Shown here piece by piece: positions 23,401 to 35,180 of a stretch of DNA of 64,000 nt (its first letter is position 1; each line of letters begins with the position of its first letter). Under the pieces are notes generated by a model, which worked only from the letters and a program-made list of their open reading frames with translations, searched no databases and was not told the DNA's origin. This DNA is from Amblyornis subalaris (taxonomy: Eukaryota > Chordata > Aves > Passeriformes > Ptilonorhynchidae), in the NCBI GenBank assembly GCA_018881555.1, contig JACAXG010000068.1:1392198-1456197 (forward strand), written 5' to 3'. Position numbers and translations under genes: made by a program.

Positions 23401-25489
23401 ACTTTCCTGTCAGAACATCCTTGTCTCTGTTCTCTGATTAAACACAATATGAGAGGGGTTTGATTCACTTGGGGGAGCTGGAAATGTCGGTGCTGCAGTC
23501 ATGGGGTGGAATGTAGATGCACCCAGGGTTTGGTTATCAGGCTCTAGCNGGAGTTTTGGTTCATATATCCCCCAGCTGGATTACTGCTGGTCTTCATGGC
23601 AGTACAACGCTGGATGGAAGTACAGGATGTGAGCACCAAAATAAGACTGGGACATGTCCTTAGGCATGTTCCCAATCCTGAGCTGGGTTTGGTCTTTCGG
23701 TGTATGAGCATACATTGAAAAGCTCAGTGAAACCCAGCAAGTGAAGCTCAGACCACACAGTACAGGGAAGCACAAGGCAAAGTTTCTGCATAACACTAAA
23801 TTGGTTAACACTTTTCAGAGCCCAGCTCTGTTCATGGAGTAGTGTGGATCTGACACACTGAGATTGTTTGACCTCTCTCCTACCATAACAAGTGAGCAAG
23901 ACAGCCAGACCATCTCCTAAAGGAATGATGTGTTCCGTGGGACTGCAGCAGCCATGGACTAACGAGCGCCTGAGTTCAGGCGATTCCCACTGCTGTTAGA
24001 TTGGATGTAGAAAAGCAAATTAAAATGTAGCCTACTTAAGTCTGCTGCATGCACCTCTGAGCTTTTGCAGAGCAGAAGTCTAGCCTGTCTTCTCTCTGAA
24101 TCGAGTCCCAGCTTGGTTATGTTTGCAGCCTTGCTGCTCTTTATTTGCTGCCTCTGCTCAGCCAGCTGAAAGCCTTCCACACCTTAGATGAGGCATTACT
24201 GCCAAATTACAGAAACCTGGCCTAAAGGTGGAGAGCTGGAAGGAGGGGGTGCTGTTAGGTAAGCCGTAATTTAGTGTATTCATGCAGGACCCAGTACGTG
24301 TTTTGCACCACTTGAAAATTCAGGATATCTAGTGAGAAAACACTGTGGNGTAATGACAATACAGAAGCTAGTTCCAGCCTGGATAATTTCTTCCAGCTGG
24401 AAATGAGGTCTTGTTGGTGCTTGCTGAAGAATAAAAGCCCTTTTCAGAAGAGCACTGGTAACCCAGATACAAACCTCCTGTGAGCAGGATGGCTTGGTCA
24501 TGCCAGAGGGATAGAAGGCATATCTAGGTCTAGTGGTGGGTGGGAATGGCATGTTAGATCAGAGTGAAACCCCCCTAAACTTCTCCACAGAACTCCATTT
24601 GTTCCAACTACAACCTTGTTTCTTCGTGTCAGTTTGTTATTGCTGCCTCCTACACGTTCCTTAGCACATTGGCCCTGTCGTGGTCTCTCCTGCTGCTTCA
24701 CAGAGCTGGAAAAATATAGAAATATATCCTCGTGCCTGCAGTCAGAGTATGTGGTGAAACAGGGGGGCTTTGGAAGGGTATTTAGATGAAGATGTTGAAA
24801 GATGGCTGGTTTAACTCTAGGAAGGTGTGTGGGTATTATAATTGGGCTTTATACCACCCCAGCTAGTTCAGAATGGGGTTATTCTGCAGCTAATTTCAAT
24901 TAAATTTAATTCTTTCTGCTGCCTATGAAAACAGTTACTGCAGCAAAAAGCCAAAATTTGTTTATTGCATATATTTCTCTTTAAAAGCTAGTGAAGAAAT
25001 CCTTCAACAGTATTAAAAGAAATGGGAAAAAAGGTGATAATACAGGTTCAATAATGTTGTAAGTATGTTATTACTAATTTTGGAGGAATTTCAGCTAGGN
25101 CTAAATTAGTTCCTTTGTTTTACTTAGTCCAGCAGCACCTTGGATTAATTATGGGGGGAGAAATTGCAATTTGGCTATGCTAGAAGAGACCGTTAAATAC
25201 CTAGATGAGTAGACCACCAGAGCAGAGATAAGTGGAGAATTAAAACCTGAGCATTTGGATATCCATTAGTGATGCAGCTTTTCTTTAGTGTTTTGAGGCC
25301 CTGTTTAGGAATGGGAACTCAGCCTCGAATGACATGGGGGCAATATCCCTGGCCTAACAGTGTTAATGGTCTGGTGTGTTTCAAAACCTGTGGCACGGGG
25401 CAGTGGCAGTTTGGAAACAGACACTGTAAAGGAAATATTTACAGGAGATCTGAGGATTTCCTCCTGTTTCAAGTCCTGGGTGCTGAGGG
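20496..25489. other. Gene-free stretch
   Basis: No exon is supported. Open frames include one of 145 codons starting with ATG on the minus strand (22047-22484, one N codon) and several below 100 codons. None has a recognisable domain. A 14-base palindrome AATTAAATTTAATT lies at 24898-24911. A block at about 23,940-24,190 has several CpGs and no repeat, but nothing more specific can be said. Confidence 0.45.
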
Positions 25490-25990
25490 TTTCTGTGCGC
25501 GGCTGATTTTTGCTGAGCAGACCACCTTGGTTTGCGGATGAGTGGGAGAGGACGCGTGTAGGGATTGGGGAATCCATTGCCCTGTGTGTTCAGAACGGGG
25601 ATGCTGCCAGGAGGCTGGGGAAGGGAGGAGGAGGACCTTGGGGATCATCACCCAGAGAATATGTTGGTTTGCCGATGGCTGCTTTGGGGGATGGATCGTC
25701 GTTGCCTCCATCTGCTCCACTGAATGCTCAGCTCTTGCCCTATATTTTTTCCTTCCTTTACCCACGAGTGCTGCTGATTCATTCGAGGAAGAGGGAGCAA
25801 CACTTACGGAAGCACTCGGAAAAGGCAGTGGGAGTGTTTGTGCCGAGGTTTACACCGGACATCGAGCCTTCCAGGGAAGGTTTTGGCAGCTTGCAAAGGA
25901 GTGAAAGCACCTCCTCTGTCCAACCATCCTGCTCCTCCTTTTCTGTCTCTCACGGCACTTTATTATCCCTGTGTATATTCACCCAGTGAA
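25490..25990. other. CpG-enriched segment with two overlapping open frames
   Basis: This half kilobase is richer in CpG than its surroundings (about 17 CpGs between 25,497 and 25,865). Two plus-strand frames stay open together, one for 159 codons without any N (25510-25989, opening at TTG, not ATG) and one for 120 codons (25542-25904, ATG). Neither translation shows a signal peptide, a domain signature or conserved cysteine spacing. GC-rich composition lowers stop-codon frequency and may fully explain this. An unrecognised exon or a decayed CpG element are the alternatives. Confidence 0.3.
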
Positions 25991-27089
25991 TTCCTTAGGT
26001 CTCCAAGTTAATTGCTCTGACCCTCTTGTGTTAATTCATACTGGAGATTAATCTCAGTTGAGTGATGGTTTTTGGATTGGATATTAAATATTTGGTGATG
26101 AGCTCTGGAGTACTGCAGAGAAGTGATGCCTGTCAGGGTGTTGCTGTACTGTAAACTTTGCAGGATGTATCTGTGAGGGAATGCTGAGGTGGAGAGATTT
26201 GTTTGTTTATTCTGAGATGAGTCAGGATGTGGTAGGGTCGGGACACCACAGAAATGTCTGGGGGTGACTGAGAACATGTAGAAATAAAGTAGGCTGTGAA
26301 GAGGAAACAGAACAAGGAGGTCTTTAAGGGCCAAGGAACAGAAAAATTTAAGGGAGAAGACAGAATGGGAGTTGAAAAGTGTGTGAAGAAGAAGAGTGGA
26401 GGAAAAAACCATTTGCTGAAACTGCTTAAGAATTAAAAATTAGGTGGGATGACTGAAGAAGCTGCTATAAAACAAAGAAGTTGTGACACTGAGGAAGCAG
26501 TTACCACAAACATTGCACAAAGACAGGCAAGGAGGGCTNAGGACTTGGGAAGATGTAACTTGGCAAGAATTTTCCTAAAATTTCATCATGTNTGTAATAT
26601 TTACCCCAGGAGTGCTGAAATCTCTGTGTTCCAGGGCTGAGGAGTCTCTTGAGGACTTCATCACTGTAGTCCCTGGTGAGGGATGAGGCAGAGCTCTGAG
26701 TCACAGCTCTCCAGTGCCCTGATGTGTGTCAGAGCTTCCTGGGGACCCCCAGCACCGGGACCTTGGCTTTGGGGGCAGGAGGGGCTCTGTGGCTGAGGCT
26801 GGTCATGTCTGCCCCTGCTGCCGTGGACTTTGGGGTGGCTGGAGGAGAGTTCCTCGAGTTTTCAGACTGCTTTAAAAAAATTCATATTTTTCAGCTGGTT
26901 CATAGTAGTCCAATGGCCTCGTGTTGAGCAATGGGACAATGTGGGTTTGGGGTCATCATTCTCGAGACTAACCCTGCCCTTTAGATCTCTTCCTTTGGCT
27001 GTTCAGTCCTGTTTTAAACTGCTGCTATTAATCAGGTTATTCCGTGGGAGGAGAGATTTGTCACCTCTGTGTAGCCTTTTGCTTTGCAG
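25991..27089. other. Gene-free stretch
   Basis: No exon or repeat was recognised. The 134-codon frame on the minus strand (26008-26412) has no family signature. Confidence 0.5.
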
Positions 27090-27440
27090 TTATTTTATAN
27101 TTTAATCAAAAATGTTGTTTCTGCATTTGGTCAGAGGATCCCACACTGTCACTATCCTCTGCCGAACACCCCTGCAAACAGGCATAAATGAGATGTGAAT
27201 TGCTAATATTTATTAGNGTGCTACCCTACAAAGTACTTTATAGCCTCTGTGTCATATGTTTCAAACGATTCCACTTCAACCAAACAAATTGTCCTGGCTT
27301 AATTTCCAAGAAATCATTGTCAAAATTGCCGAACCGGTTTAATTCCACAGCACATATTTGCACTGAGCTGCACGCAGCACGCCGCCGAGCGAGGTTACAA
27401 ATGGGAGAGAGAAGAGTTTAATCAGAAATGAGATGAAATT
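27090..27440. promoter_or_regulatory. Candidate conserved non-coding block C
   Basis: Repeat-free sequence combining homeodomain-like AT cores ('gaattgctaatatttatta', 'cttaatttcc', 'tttaattcc') with retained CpGs ('caaacgattcc', 'gccgaaccggttt', 'cacgcagcacgccgccgagcgagg'). In a region depleted of CpG this suggests constraint. It is among the best enhancer candidates upstream of the promoter, but no alignment was available to confirm it. Confidence 0.35.
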
Positions 27441-28240
27441 TGAAAATGTAGAGCGCTAGTGATCGCTGCTGAGGCTCAGACAGGGTGCAAAGCCATAGAT
27501 TTTTTTCTTAGCAGGGCTCGGAATAGCTCACTTGAGGAAGCTGAGGAGCACATATGCCCCGGTGCTGACAGCGGGGGGATGCGCCGTGGCCTCGGAACGG
27601 GGGGGGCTGGCATTTGTGGCAGGTTGCTGCAATGGTGTGGAGTGAAGGGAAAGCAGGAGGAAGGAAACAGCTCAAAAGGCTCATCCTCGTGCCAAGGGGA
27701 GATGGGGGACAGGAAGGGCATGGATTGGTTCGAGCTGGTGCTTGGGGAGGTGTGACCTGGCTGCCCGCAGCCCGCTGAGGGCACTGGTGAGGGTGGTTGG
27801 TTTCTCTGGAGTTTTGGGGCAGCCTCTGTGTATTGGAGTGGAGGGATGTGCCAGCTGGAGTTAGGAGTTCTCTAAGGTGGCATTTCTCCATTGCTGCAGT
27901 GTCTCTGCCGTGCCCTGGCAGTGGGATAATGCCACAGTGCTCACTGATACCAGGGGTCAGTTCTAAATGCTGCCCACCCCCAGCCTGCTCCAGGAGTGGC
28001 CTTTCTGTACTATTCCTTATTCCATTACAGTGGGATGGAGCGTCCTTGATCTGAACTGTAACAAACACTTGTGTAAATCCATTGTGTTTGTATCCAGAGC
28101 TGTTGTCCTGCACATCCAAGCCCCTGGTTATCCTGTGTGAAGGAGCTTTGGTGGGATGGATGGAGGAGCAGGAGGAGAGAACANTGCACACACTGTTGTC
28201 TGAATCTGCTTTCCAGGGAAAATGTACACTTGGCACAACT
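27441..28240. other. GC-rich segment with a long minus-strand open frame
   Basis: The minus strand stays open for about 242 codons (28236-27508), with one N codon near its start and only a GTG, not an ATG, at its beginning. The translation is rich in P, S, H, C and Q, has no domain signature that I recognise, and the plus strand is also open over part of it. I regard it as a by-product of GC-rich composition and not as a gene, while noting that it is the longest open frame outside the CpG island. Confidence 0.3.
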
Positions 28241-28540
28241 TNACTCTTTCTGTATCACAGGGTGTAGCTGTTGATCATTTCAGCTGTAGGAGGAATTCTG
28301 AACCTCAAAATGGGATGTTTTGCCTTGGGGAAAGGTTTTTTTTTTTTTAATTTGAATGTGTTGGTGGTTTTTTGTGTGGTATTTTTTTTTCAAGTCATCT
28401 CTTGAACACTTCTAAAGAGGAAAGAATTGGTACAAATCTGCTGTTGTTGCCACATTTCCCCCNCTACAGAAAGCTGCAAAAAATCCCCTAAATGAGAACT
28501 GAGCAGATCCCTGCCCCCAGCACTTACAAAGATTATGTGC
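28241..28540. other. Gene-free stretch with T runs
   Basis: Contains T-rich runs near 28,339-28,350 and 28,381-28,390. No exon or transposon was recognised. Confidence 0.5.
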
Positions 28541-28860
28541 TGGCTTATAATCACTACAGGGAGAGAAGCAAGACATAGCAGCAGCTTCTTTTATTGCAGA
28601 TGAGCCAGGCTGTGCTCAGTAATCTCCCAGCCCTGTATTAAATCTGGGACACCTCTTCAAATTACAGGTTGATTAGAAGTGCAGCCCAGGAGCAGCGTTA
28701 ATGTTGTTTTGATGTGTAACACAGATTACAGCAGCTGCTTCTGAACTGCCCGTGTTCCTTGCGCTCTGAAATACACATCTTCTGGCCACCAAGGGGGGGC
28801 CTGGTTGTCCTTATTTATTTTTTATTAAGCATTAATGAGATAATTTAAGCCTTGCACTTN
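28541..28860. promoter_or_regulatory. Candidate conserved non-coding block D with CTCF-like motif
   Basis: Repeat-free block with AT cores such as 'ggttgattagaagtg', 'cagattacag' and 'cattaatgagataattta'. At its end, 'ggccaccaagggggggcctgg' (about 28,785-28,805) is close to the CTCF core CCACNAGGGGGC, with about two mismatches. Motif reading is by eye. Occupancy and conservation are unknown. Confidence 0.28.
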
Positions 28861-30600
28861 TGTGACCGGTTATTTCTCAGCTCTGTCCGTACTACCTTTT
28901 ATTTTCTCTTGCAGCTCTTTGGTTTTTTGTTTCCTCCTAAAATTTGTTCATTGAGTGATTCTTTCTTGCTGATCCATATTTTCAGTGTACAACAGGGTGT
29001 AAATTGGAGGTGGTATTTGGGTTTAAGAGGTCATGACCCTCATTTTAAGGGATCTTCCAAGTAGCACCAAGGCACTGTTGTCTCTCTTTGTGGTGCATGG
29101 GGAGAACAGAGAGGGATCTACTCTTTGGTGAACAATGTCCTCATGGAAAACTGACCCATAAATACCCAATGAGACCAGTATAGAAATGGCATAAACCATA
29201 GAAGAGNAACTGATCAGTTACCTGGGTTAACTCCTCAGGAGATGACAAACTCTGTGCATTTATGCAGCCCTGCAGTGAGCAGTGATGGTGAATAATCCAT
29301 CCAAGGAACACATCCTACCTTAAATCTTGGCATTCAAAGTTGTGCTGCTTTTGAATTATCTGTAATGTTGGCTGAATATACATTGGGTGAAAGTATTTGT
29401 CCTGGCAATGGGACAAATGGGGGGGGGGGAAGCTCTGGCTTCTTTTCACCCGTGTGTTTGGTCTCTTGAAGAATGTGATGTTGCTGTTAATGGTGTTGGA
29501 TTTGTAGCTNCAGGTGGGATTTCAGGTTCAGTTACTGTGGCTGTGTTCAAAGAACTAGAAAACTGTGGAATCTGGAGGCCAGGAGCTCAGCAGGTCTGGC
29601 TGCTTGTGCTGCAGTGATGCCCATGATAACGTGCTTAATTGGTTAAGAAAAGGTCAGGAATGTGTTATAACAAAGAAACTCAACCTTTGCATGGAGGTAA
29701 CACCAGTTTTCTGAAATGTCTCCCTTTCGTAAGCATTGAGTCAGCTGATATTCATAATTTTAAAAAAATTACAGAGCAAAAACCCCACAAAANTTCCTGA
29801 CATGCAGACACCTGATTGACTAACTTCATATTATGATTTTACTTAATTTAGTACAACATCAATCAGCCACAAATNAGATTGTACAGCTGCTATTAAGAGC
29901 AAGTATTGTTTTNGTCTTTAAAATGCTGGACAAGCTTTAAAAACCTTTCCTGACTTTCAATATAGCCACGGTAAAATTGGACCAAGGATTATATTGTCAC
30001 TTCTACCTAATATAGAATTATTAAAGCATATAAAGAGAGGAGCAGAGCTGGAGGCCAATACATCATGTGATAGAATTTGTGTCAGGCTACTGAGGGAATG
30101 TTGCTCATGGAGGGCAGGGCAAAAGTGTTCCCTCACAAGCCAACAAATTGGACAAAGTGGCACAAAACTGGGCAGACATTAAAGGGTGGCCTCCAATTAG
30201 GACAGAGGTTTGGTGATTCTAAAAAAAAAAAAGGTGGAGCTGGCAATCACAGCACAGCACAAGCCATGGGGAGAGGAAGGCTGTGTGGATGAAATAAAAA
30301 CTTTGTGCAGTGGAGAAATCCATAAGCATCCCAGAGGGACCCATTAGGCAGTAAACACTGTATGTGGTCTTGCTCTGGAATGGTTGTGGGAAGGGGGGGA
30401 TGGATAACACATGGGGTATTAAGCTGCTTGATAGTGTGCCCTTAAGTGCAATGATTGCTGCAGTNCTAAAGTGCCACGCATAAAATGGGCTCTGATGTAC
30501 TGAATACATTTTCTGTGGAGCTCTAAAGAGGGTGGCTTTGTCTGTGCATAACAGGAAAATGAAAATGTCAAGAAAAATTTGAAGTGCTACTGCTTCTTAG
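28861..30600. other. Gene-free stretch
   Basis: No supported gene. A short G run lies at about 29,420-29,429. Short frames near 29,387-29,617 and 30,219-30,509 contain N codons and have no motif. Confidence 0.5.
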
Positions 30601-31080
30601 GAAAATTATTAGCTGTGCGTGGAGTGAAAGGAGAGTTCCTCACCTGCGTGAGCCTGGATCCTCTCCTTGGTTGTGTGTGGTGCCTTCCCGAGGTACAGAG
30701 CAGCAAGATACACNTTAATCTGTGACCTGAACCGGGGCTTTTACACCAGGAGCGAGCCTGGCTCGTGCTTGTGTAGTGCCAGTGCAGATTGGGCTGCCCG
30801 TGGGTGAACAGAGCCATTAAAGCGCGGCTTTTTGTTGTGCTGCAAGCATCCTCTGAAGGACACTTATTCAATTATTTTCTTTCCCTCCGCTCTCCCCAGG
30901 AGCACGGACACAAAAGGAGACAAAGACTGAAGAGTGAGACTATAATTTTGTGGCATTACAAGGACTCTCACTTTGTTCAGTTCTTCGCTGCTTTCTCCTC
31001 AATATTGTTTCACGCTACTTTTATTTCAAGCCGGTGCTTTAGCTCCTGGCAGATTGCACCCCTGAAAGGGTGACCCGGGT
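30601..31080. promoter_or_regulatory. Candidate conserved non-coding block E
   Basis: Repeat-free sequence with retained CpGs ('cccgagg', 'aaccgggg', 'ggagcgagcctggctcgtgc', 'aaagcgcggc', 'cacggaca') flanking AT-rich cores ('cattcaattattttc', 'actataattttgtgg'). A polypyrimidine run ending in 'ctctccccag' at 30,888-30,899 resembles a plus-strand splice acceptor. The following 'gagcacggacacaaaagg' opens no frame with a recognisable domain. Enhancer is the more likely reading; a non-coding exon is possible. Confidence 0.3.
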
Positions 31081-34000
31081 GAGTTGTGTGTAGTGTGAGT
31101 TAAACGTGGCAATCAGCACGCAGCAAACTCTGCAAAGAGATGAAAAACTNTGCCTGTGGACACCAAGTTTATGAAAGGCTTTTACAAGAATAAAATAGCA
31201 CTTAGATCCCAAGAACTTTATCGAGTATCGGAGAAATTGNGCTTATTCCAAGCACTGGGAGCTGGTGGCAGAGACACCGGAGTCTGGCAGCTGGAGGGGA
31301 GGCTGCGTGTGACCAACCCAACCCAGTGCTGTAGTCAGGAAACTGTATATGTGGGGTCTTATTTGAAGAGACCCCAAGAGAAGTCTGTTATGATTTTAGC
31401 CTATAAAGCAGCGTGACACTTGGTTATTCTGCCCTTAAAGGCAATGGTGCCAAGCAGATCCTGCTGAGTGTTGAACTTGTGGCCGCACCAATGGTGCCAT
31501 TTAAAAATGAGTCCATCTGACCAAACAGCAAATGTGAGGGCAGCCAATTTGGTGTGAGTTAGCACCTGCATCCTATGCAGGGGTGTGGGTCTGTGATGGA
31601 GGATTCTCGCTGGCTTCTGTCAGCCAGCCAGAAAGGGATTATTCTGGAGGAACAGGAGACAGACCCTGGGCTTTTGTCAGCTGCAGAGCTGTTTGGTTGG
31701 CAGCCAGCAATGTGCTGTGCTGCTATCCTGTTCCTCAGCTGGGGTCCCTCAGACAAATTAAACTGCAGNGACGACGGAGAAAGAAGTGGCAGCAGCCCTG
31801 GAAGATGCCCCTCAGATTCACATTTGCTCGGTGAACCAGAAGATCCTGCAGAGTCTCGTGGGGATGGAAGTGGCAGTGCTCAGCTCTGCTATGACATGAG
31901 ATACATCCCCTCCCTTCNCTGGTATGACTAAAGTGGGAACTGGGCTGTGTTCCAGACCTGTAGCCTGTGGCATTGGGCTGAAGAGATAAGAATTCACAGA
32001 AATGTAGAGCACCACAAAGTGTATGAGAAAAATTGAAATGACAAAGTTCTTACAGTAGAACTTCCATAACTGGAAGNGTTTCAAGCTGTGTCGTCCTCTC
32101 AGATAAATGCAGTCAGCTTTCATGCTCCCTCCTTATCTTCTCCTGCCATGTATGCAATTATCAAAAATGTTTGTTGAAAAACTTCCCTCGCTTGGGTTTT
32201 CTGTTCTGCGAGAAATCCTCACAGCCAAACTGAATGTGCACAGGGGTGTTATCTCCTGGAGCTTTGAGCAGTGTGCTGATGTCTTCTGTCTCCATATCTC
32301 AAAAACTGGTTGTATATGGAGCAAGGCTTGGTGTTTACAGGCACTCAGAGTCCAGGCAAGCCATGGTCAGTGTGTGTATGTGTGTGTGCATAAAACCCCC
32401 ACTGCTGGTTCATCTGAAATCCAAGATATTGCTTGTTTGCAAAGGCCTGATGCAGGGTTTTGCATATGTAAACTGTTTTGAAGGCTGTTATTCTGCTGCA
32501 GAACAGCTTGGGTGCAGAAATACAGCTACTACTTCATTGGCAGAGTTTTCTGATGTATGAGGGAAAACCACCATGTGGTGGGAAAACATCTTTGTCATCC
32601 TTCTGTGATCCTCCCCTCATGCTTGCTTTTCATTGAGTTGTTCTGTCTTGTAGCAAGTTGACAGAATTTTGGGGAAGGAAGTGGCACTTGGCACAGGGAA
32701 ACCCTTAATCCTCCAGTGGGGCCCTTGTGACTTGGGCAGGGATGAGGATTTCACTGCTCCCCAGTCAGAGGGAAGGTGCTGCTTGGCTGTGTTAGAGGTG
32801 TGTGTGATACTGTGCTACTCACAGTGGTCATGAGCCAAACCCGGAGATTTTTACTCTTTTAAACTCATCAGTCACTTTCCTTTGCCAATGGTTGAGCTTT
32901 TTGACTTCTNATGCCATTAAAAATGGTCTAAGTGTCGTTTGTCACAGTTTCAAAAAGCACTGCTAATCAACAGGTCATTCCCTNGTGATAAACCTGCCTN
33001 AGCAGCAGGAGGGCTGAGCAAGGTNTGATCTTGGCCCCATCATGATGTATCATAATTCTCATTCCTTCCTCCCCTTCCNAGAAAGGAGGATCATTGTTCA
33101 TGACCAGAATTTGGGAATGCCTCACTGGGATGTGCTCAGATTTCTATTGCAATCATTTTACTATTGTTTTTCTTGATCCTGTGGACAGGATTAGAGGAGC
33201 TCAGGAGTTCGTGAGCCCATCNGTGTGTGCCTGGTCTCCATCCCTACTTGTGTTCCTTCTCTAGCAGAAGAAAAGGGACAGGATAATGTACGAATTTGCC
33301 AGGTCAGGCTGATCTGATGGATGCCATTGGGCTGACAGGGCTCTTTATGACAGTTCAATAGCTGGAATGGATTCAGCAAATTTCCCAAGCCCTGCATTTG
33401 GGAATACATTCCCCACTCCTCCCTTGCTGGACCGGGGCATTGTGGTGCTGCCAGCTGGGGAAGCCTGTGCAGCTCTAATGTCACTCCTTGGTGTGTGATG
33501 CACGTCANCAGGTGTAAGTGGTGCTGTCTGTTAGAAACACAATGCCATTTTTTGCTTTTATGCCATAATAGGACTCAATCTAACACTCCTAAAGACTCCT
33601 GGATTACACATGCCCTNTTGTCTATAATGTATGCATGCACACTGGAGTGTGCTTTTCCATTGCACTGCAGGACTTTGCCTTATTCAAGTCTCCAGCAGTA
33701 GAAAAATCACACCAGGTTTATTAGGAAAAGCCATGTATTTTTTGAGGGGGGCTGGGGGTGGATAAAGGGGATGAGGAGGAAGGAGAGGTTGGAACAACAC
33801 TGACATTTATGAGTGAATGGATGGTAATAAATGAATGTTGTACCAAGAGACACAGTGATACTTTTCTCTCCTTACTGACATTCAATGATGCTTTGAAGAC
33901 AGCAGGAAGCTTTGCTTTGAATCCNGAGCATATCAAAATTAGATAATTTAAATTTTTTCCTTTTTTTTTGCCTCCAAATATACCTTATCCTGGAGCAGTT

Positions 34001-34590
34001 TTTACTAAGGATGTTAATTGCCCNGACCCTGACTAATGCAGGCTGCACTGTGCTGCTGGATTATTCCTCTTTGCATCTTCTGAAGATGGGCAAGGCAAAA
34101 ATTAAAGCAGAAGATGTAAGTAGTCTCTTAGTGCTTTAATACTGCAAATGCCATTGCGAGTGTAATTTAGCCTGAAGCCAGGGCAGCTTTGGACAGAGCT
34201 CTTGGAGCTGTTTTCCCTGTTAGCACATCCGAAGCAGCAGTGTGGTGGGCATAAAATCCTGCACATCACAGAGCTGGCCATGACTTTCTTTGTTCTGTAT
34301 CTTTAACACATATGGACCTACACACTGAGTTATGTCGATTGTAGCTGTATGCCTGAATTGGGTCACACTGTCCAGGTAGCACTNGATCTATTAACTTTAT
34401 TAATGGCATAATTAAATTGTAGAGTATGGAGTGGAATAGCCACCTTGTTATGGTTTGTGTCCTTCCAATGCGTGGGGAAGATGCNTCCACTCCTGTTCCA
34501 CAGCCAAGAGCTGCTTGGCTGTGTCAGTGCTGCTTCTTGGATAAAAGGGACTTGAAAGTCTCAGTGGCAGCCTGCTGCACGCTGCCTTCT
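31081..34590. other. Gene-free stretch
   Basis: No exon is supported. A short TG-rich run 'gtgtgtgtatgtgtgtgtgc' lies at about 32,370-32,389. Frames of 118 codons (31575-31931) and 124 codons (32107-32481) have no family signature, and the first has two N codons. Confidence 0.5.
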
Positions 34591-35180
34591 TTGTTGCTTT
34601 AAGGCAGCNTTCAGTTTTTCCTTTTAATTTTCTTGCATAAATCTAATGTCTTAAAATATCAACACTTTCTAATGACTTTTTTTTTCCTCAAACCAAGACT
34701 TATTTCCCTCTAAGCATTTAAAAAAATTCTCATACTTGTCAGATTTATCTGTTTCAAGTATTTAGATGCCTCTTTAATAGATTAACTGTTCGACCATTTT
34801 CTTTTATGTTTCCTTCACTGGCGAGGAAAGAAACTATAGATTTTATTTTTTTCCAGGCAAAAATAGTCTATGGGGCAGCCACTGTTTATGCTGGATAAGA
34901 GCCTGGGAATCTTAACTGCTTTCTTCACAGACTGTAAGCACAACTAACTTAATGTCTCTTTATGGATTACATGGAGTTGTAGCTCCTCAGTGTTCCTGAT
35001 GCTTATTTAGATGATTTTTTTAAGGATGCCCAATGATTCCATAGCACGCACTATATATTTTCATTGGCCTTATAATTTATATTTTAATGTACTTTTGCTT
35101 TTTTATGAGCTCTGCCAGTTTAACTGATGACTTATCTTGCTGCTTTTTATATGGGGGAAATAATTAAAGATACAGCAGCT
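34591..35180. promoter_or_regulatory. Candidate conserved non-coding block F
   Basis: A long repeat-free AT-rich block with many short motifs seen in vertebrate enhancers: 'gcataaatctaatg', 'ttaatagattaactgttcg', 'ttggccttataattta' and 'ggaaataattaaag'. The texture is even and mostly free of simple repeats apart from short T runs. Call by appearance only. Confidence 0.3.

Noticed and set aside
24898..24911. 14-base palindrome AATTAAATTTAATT
   Set aside because: Made only of A and T in AT-rich DNA, so it is expected by chance at this length.
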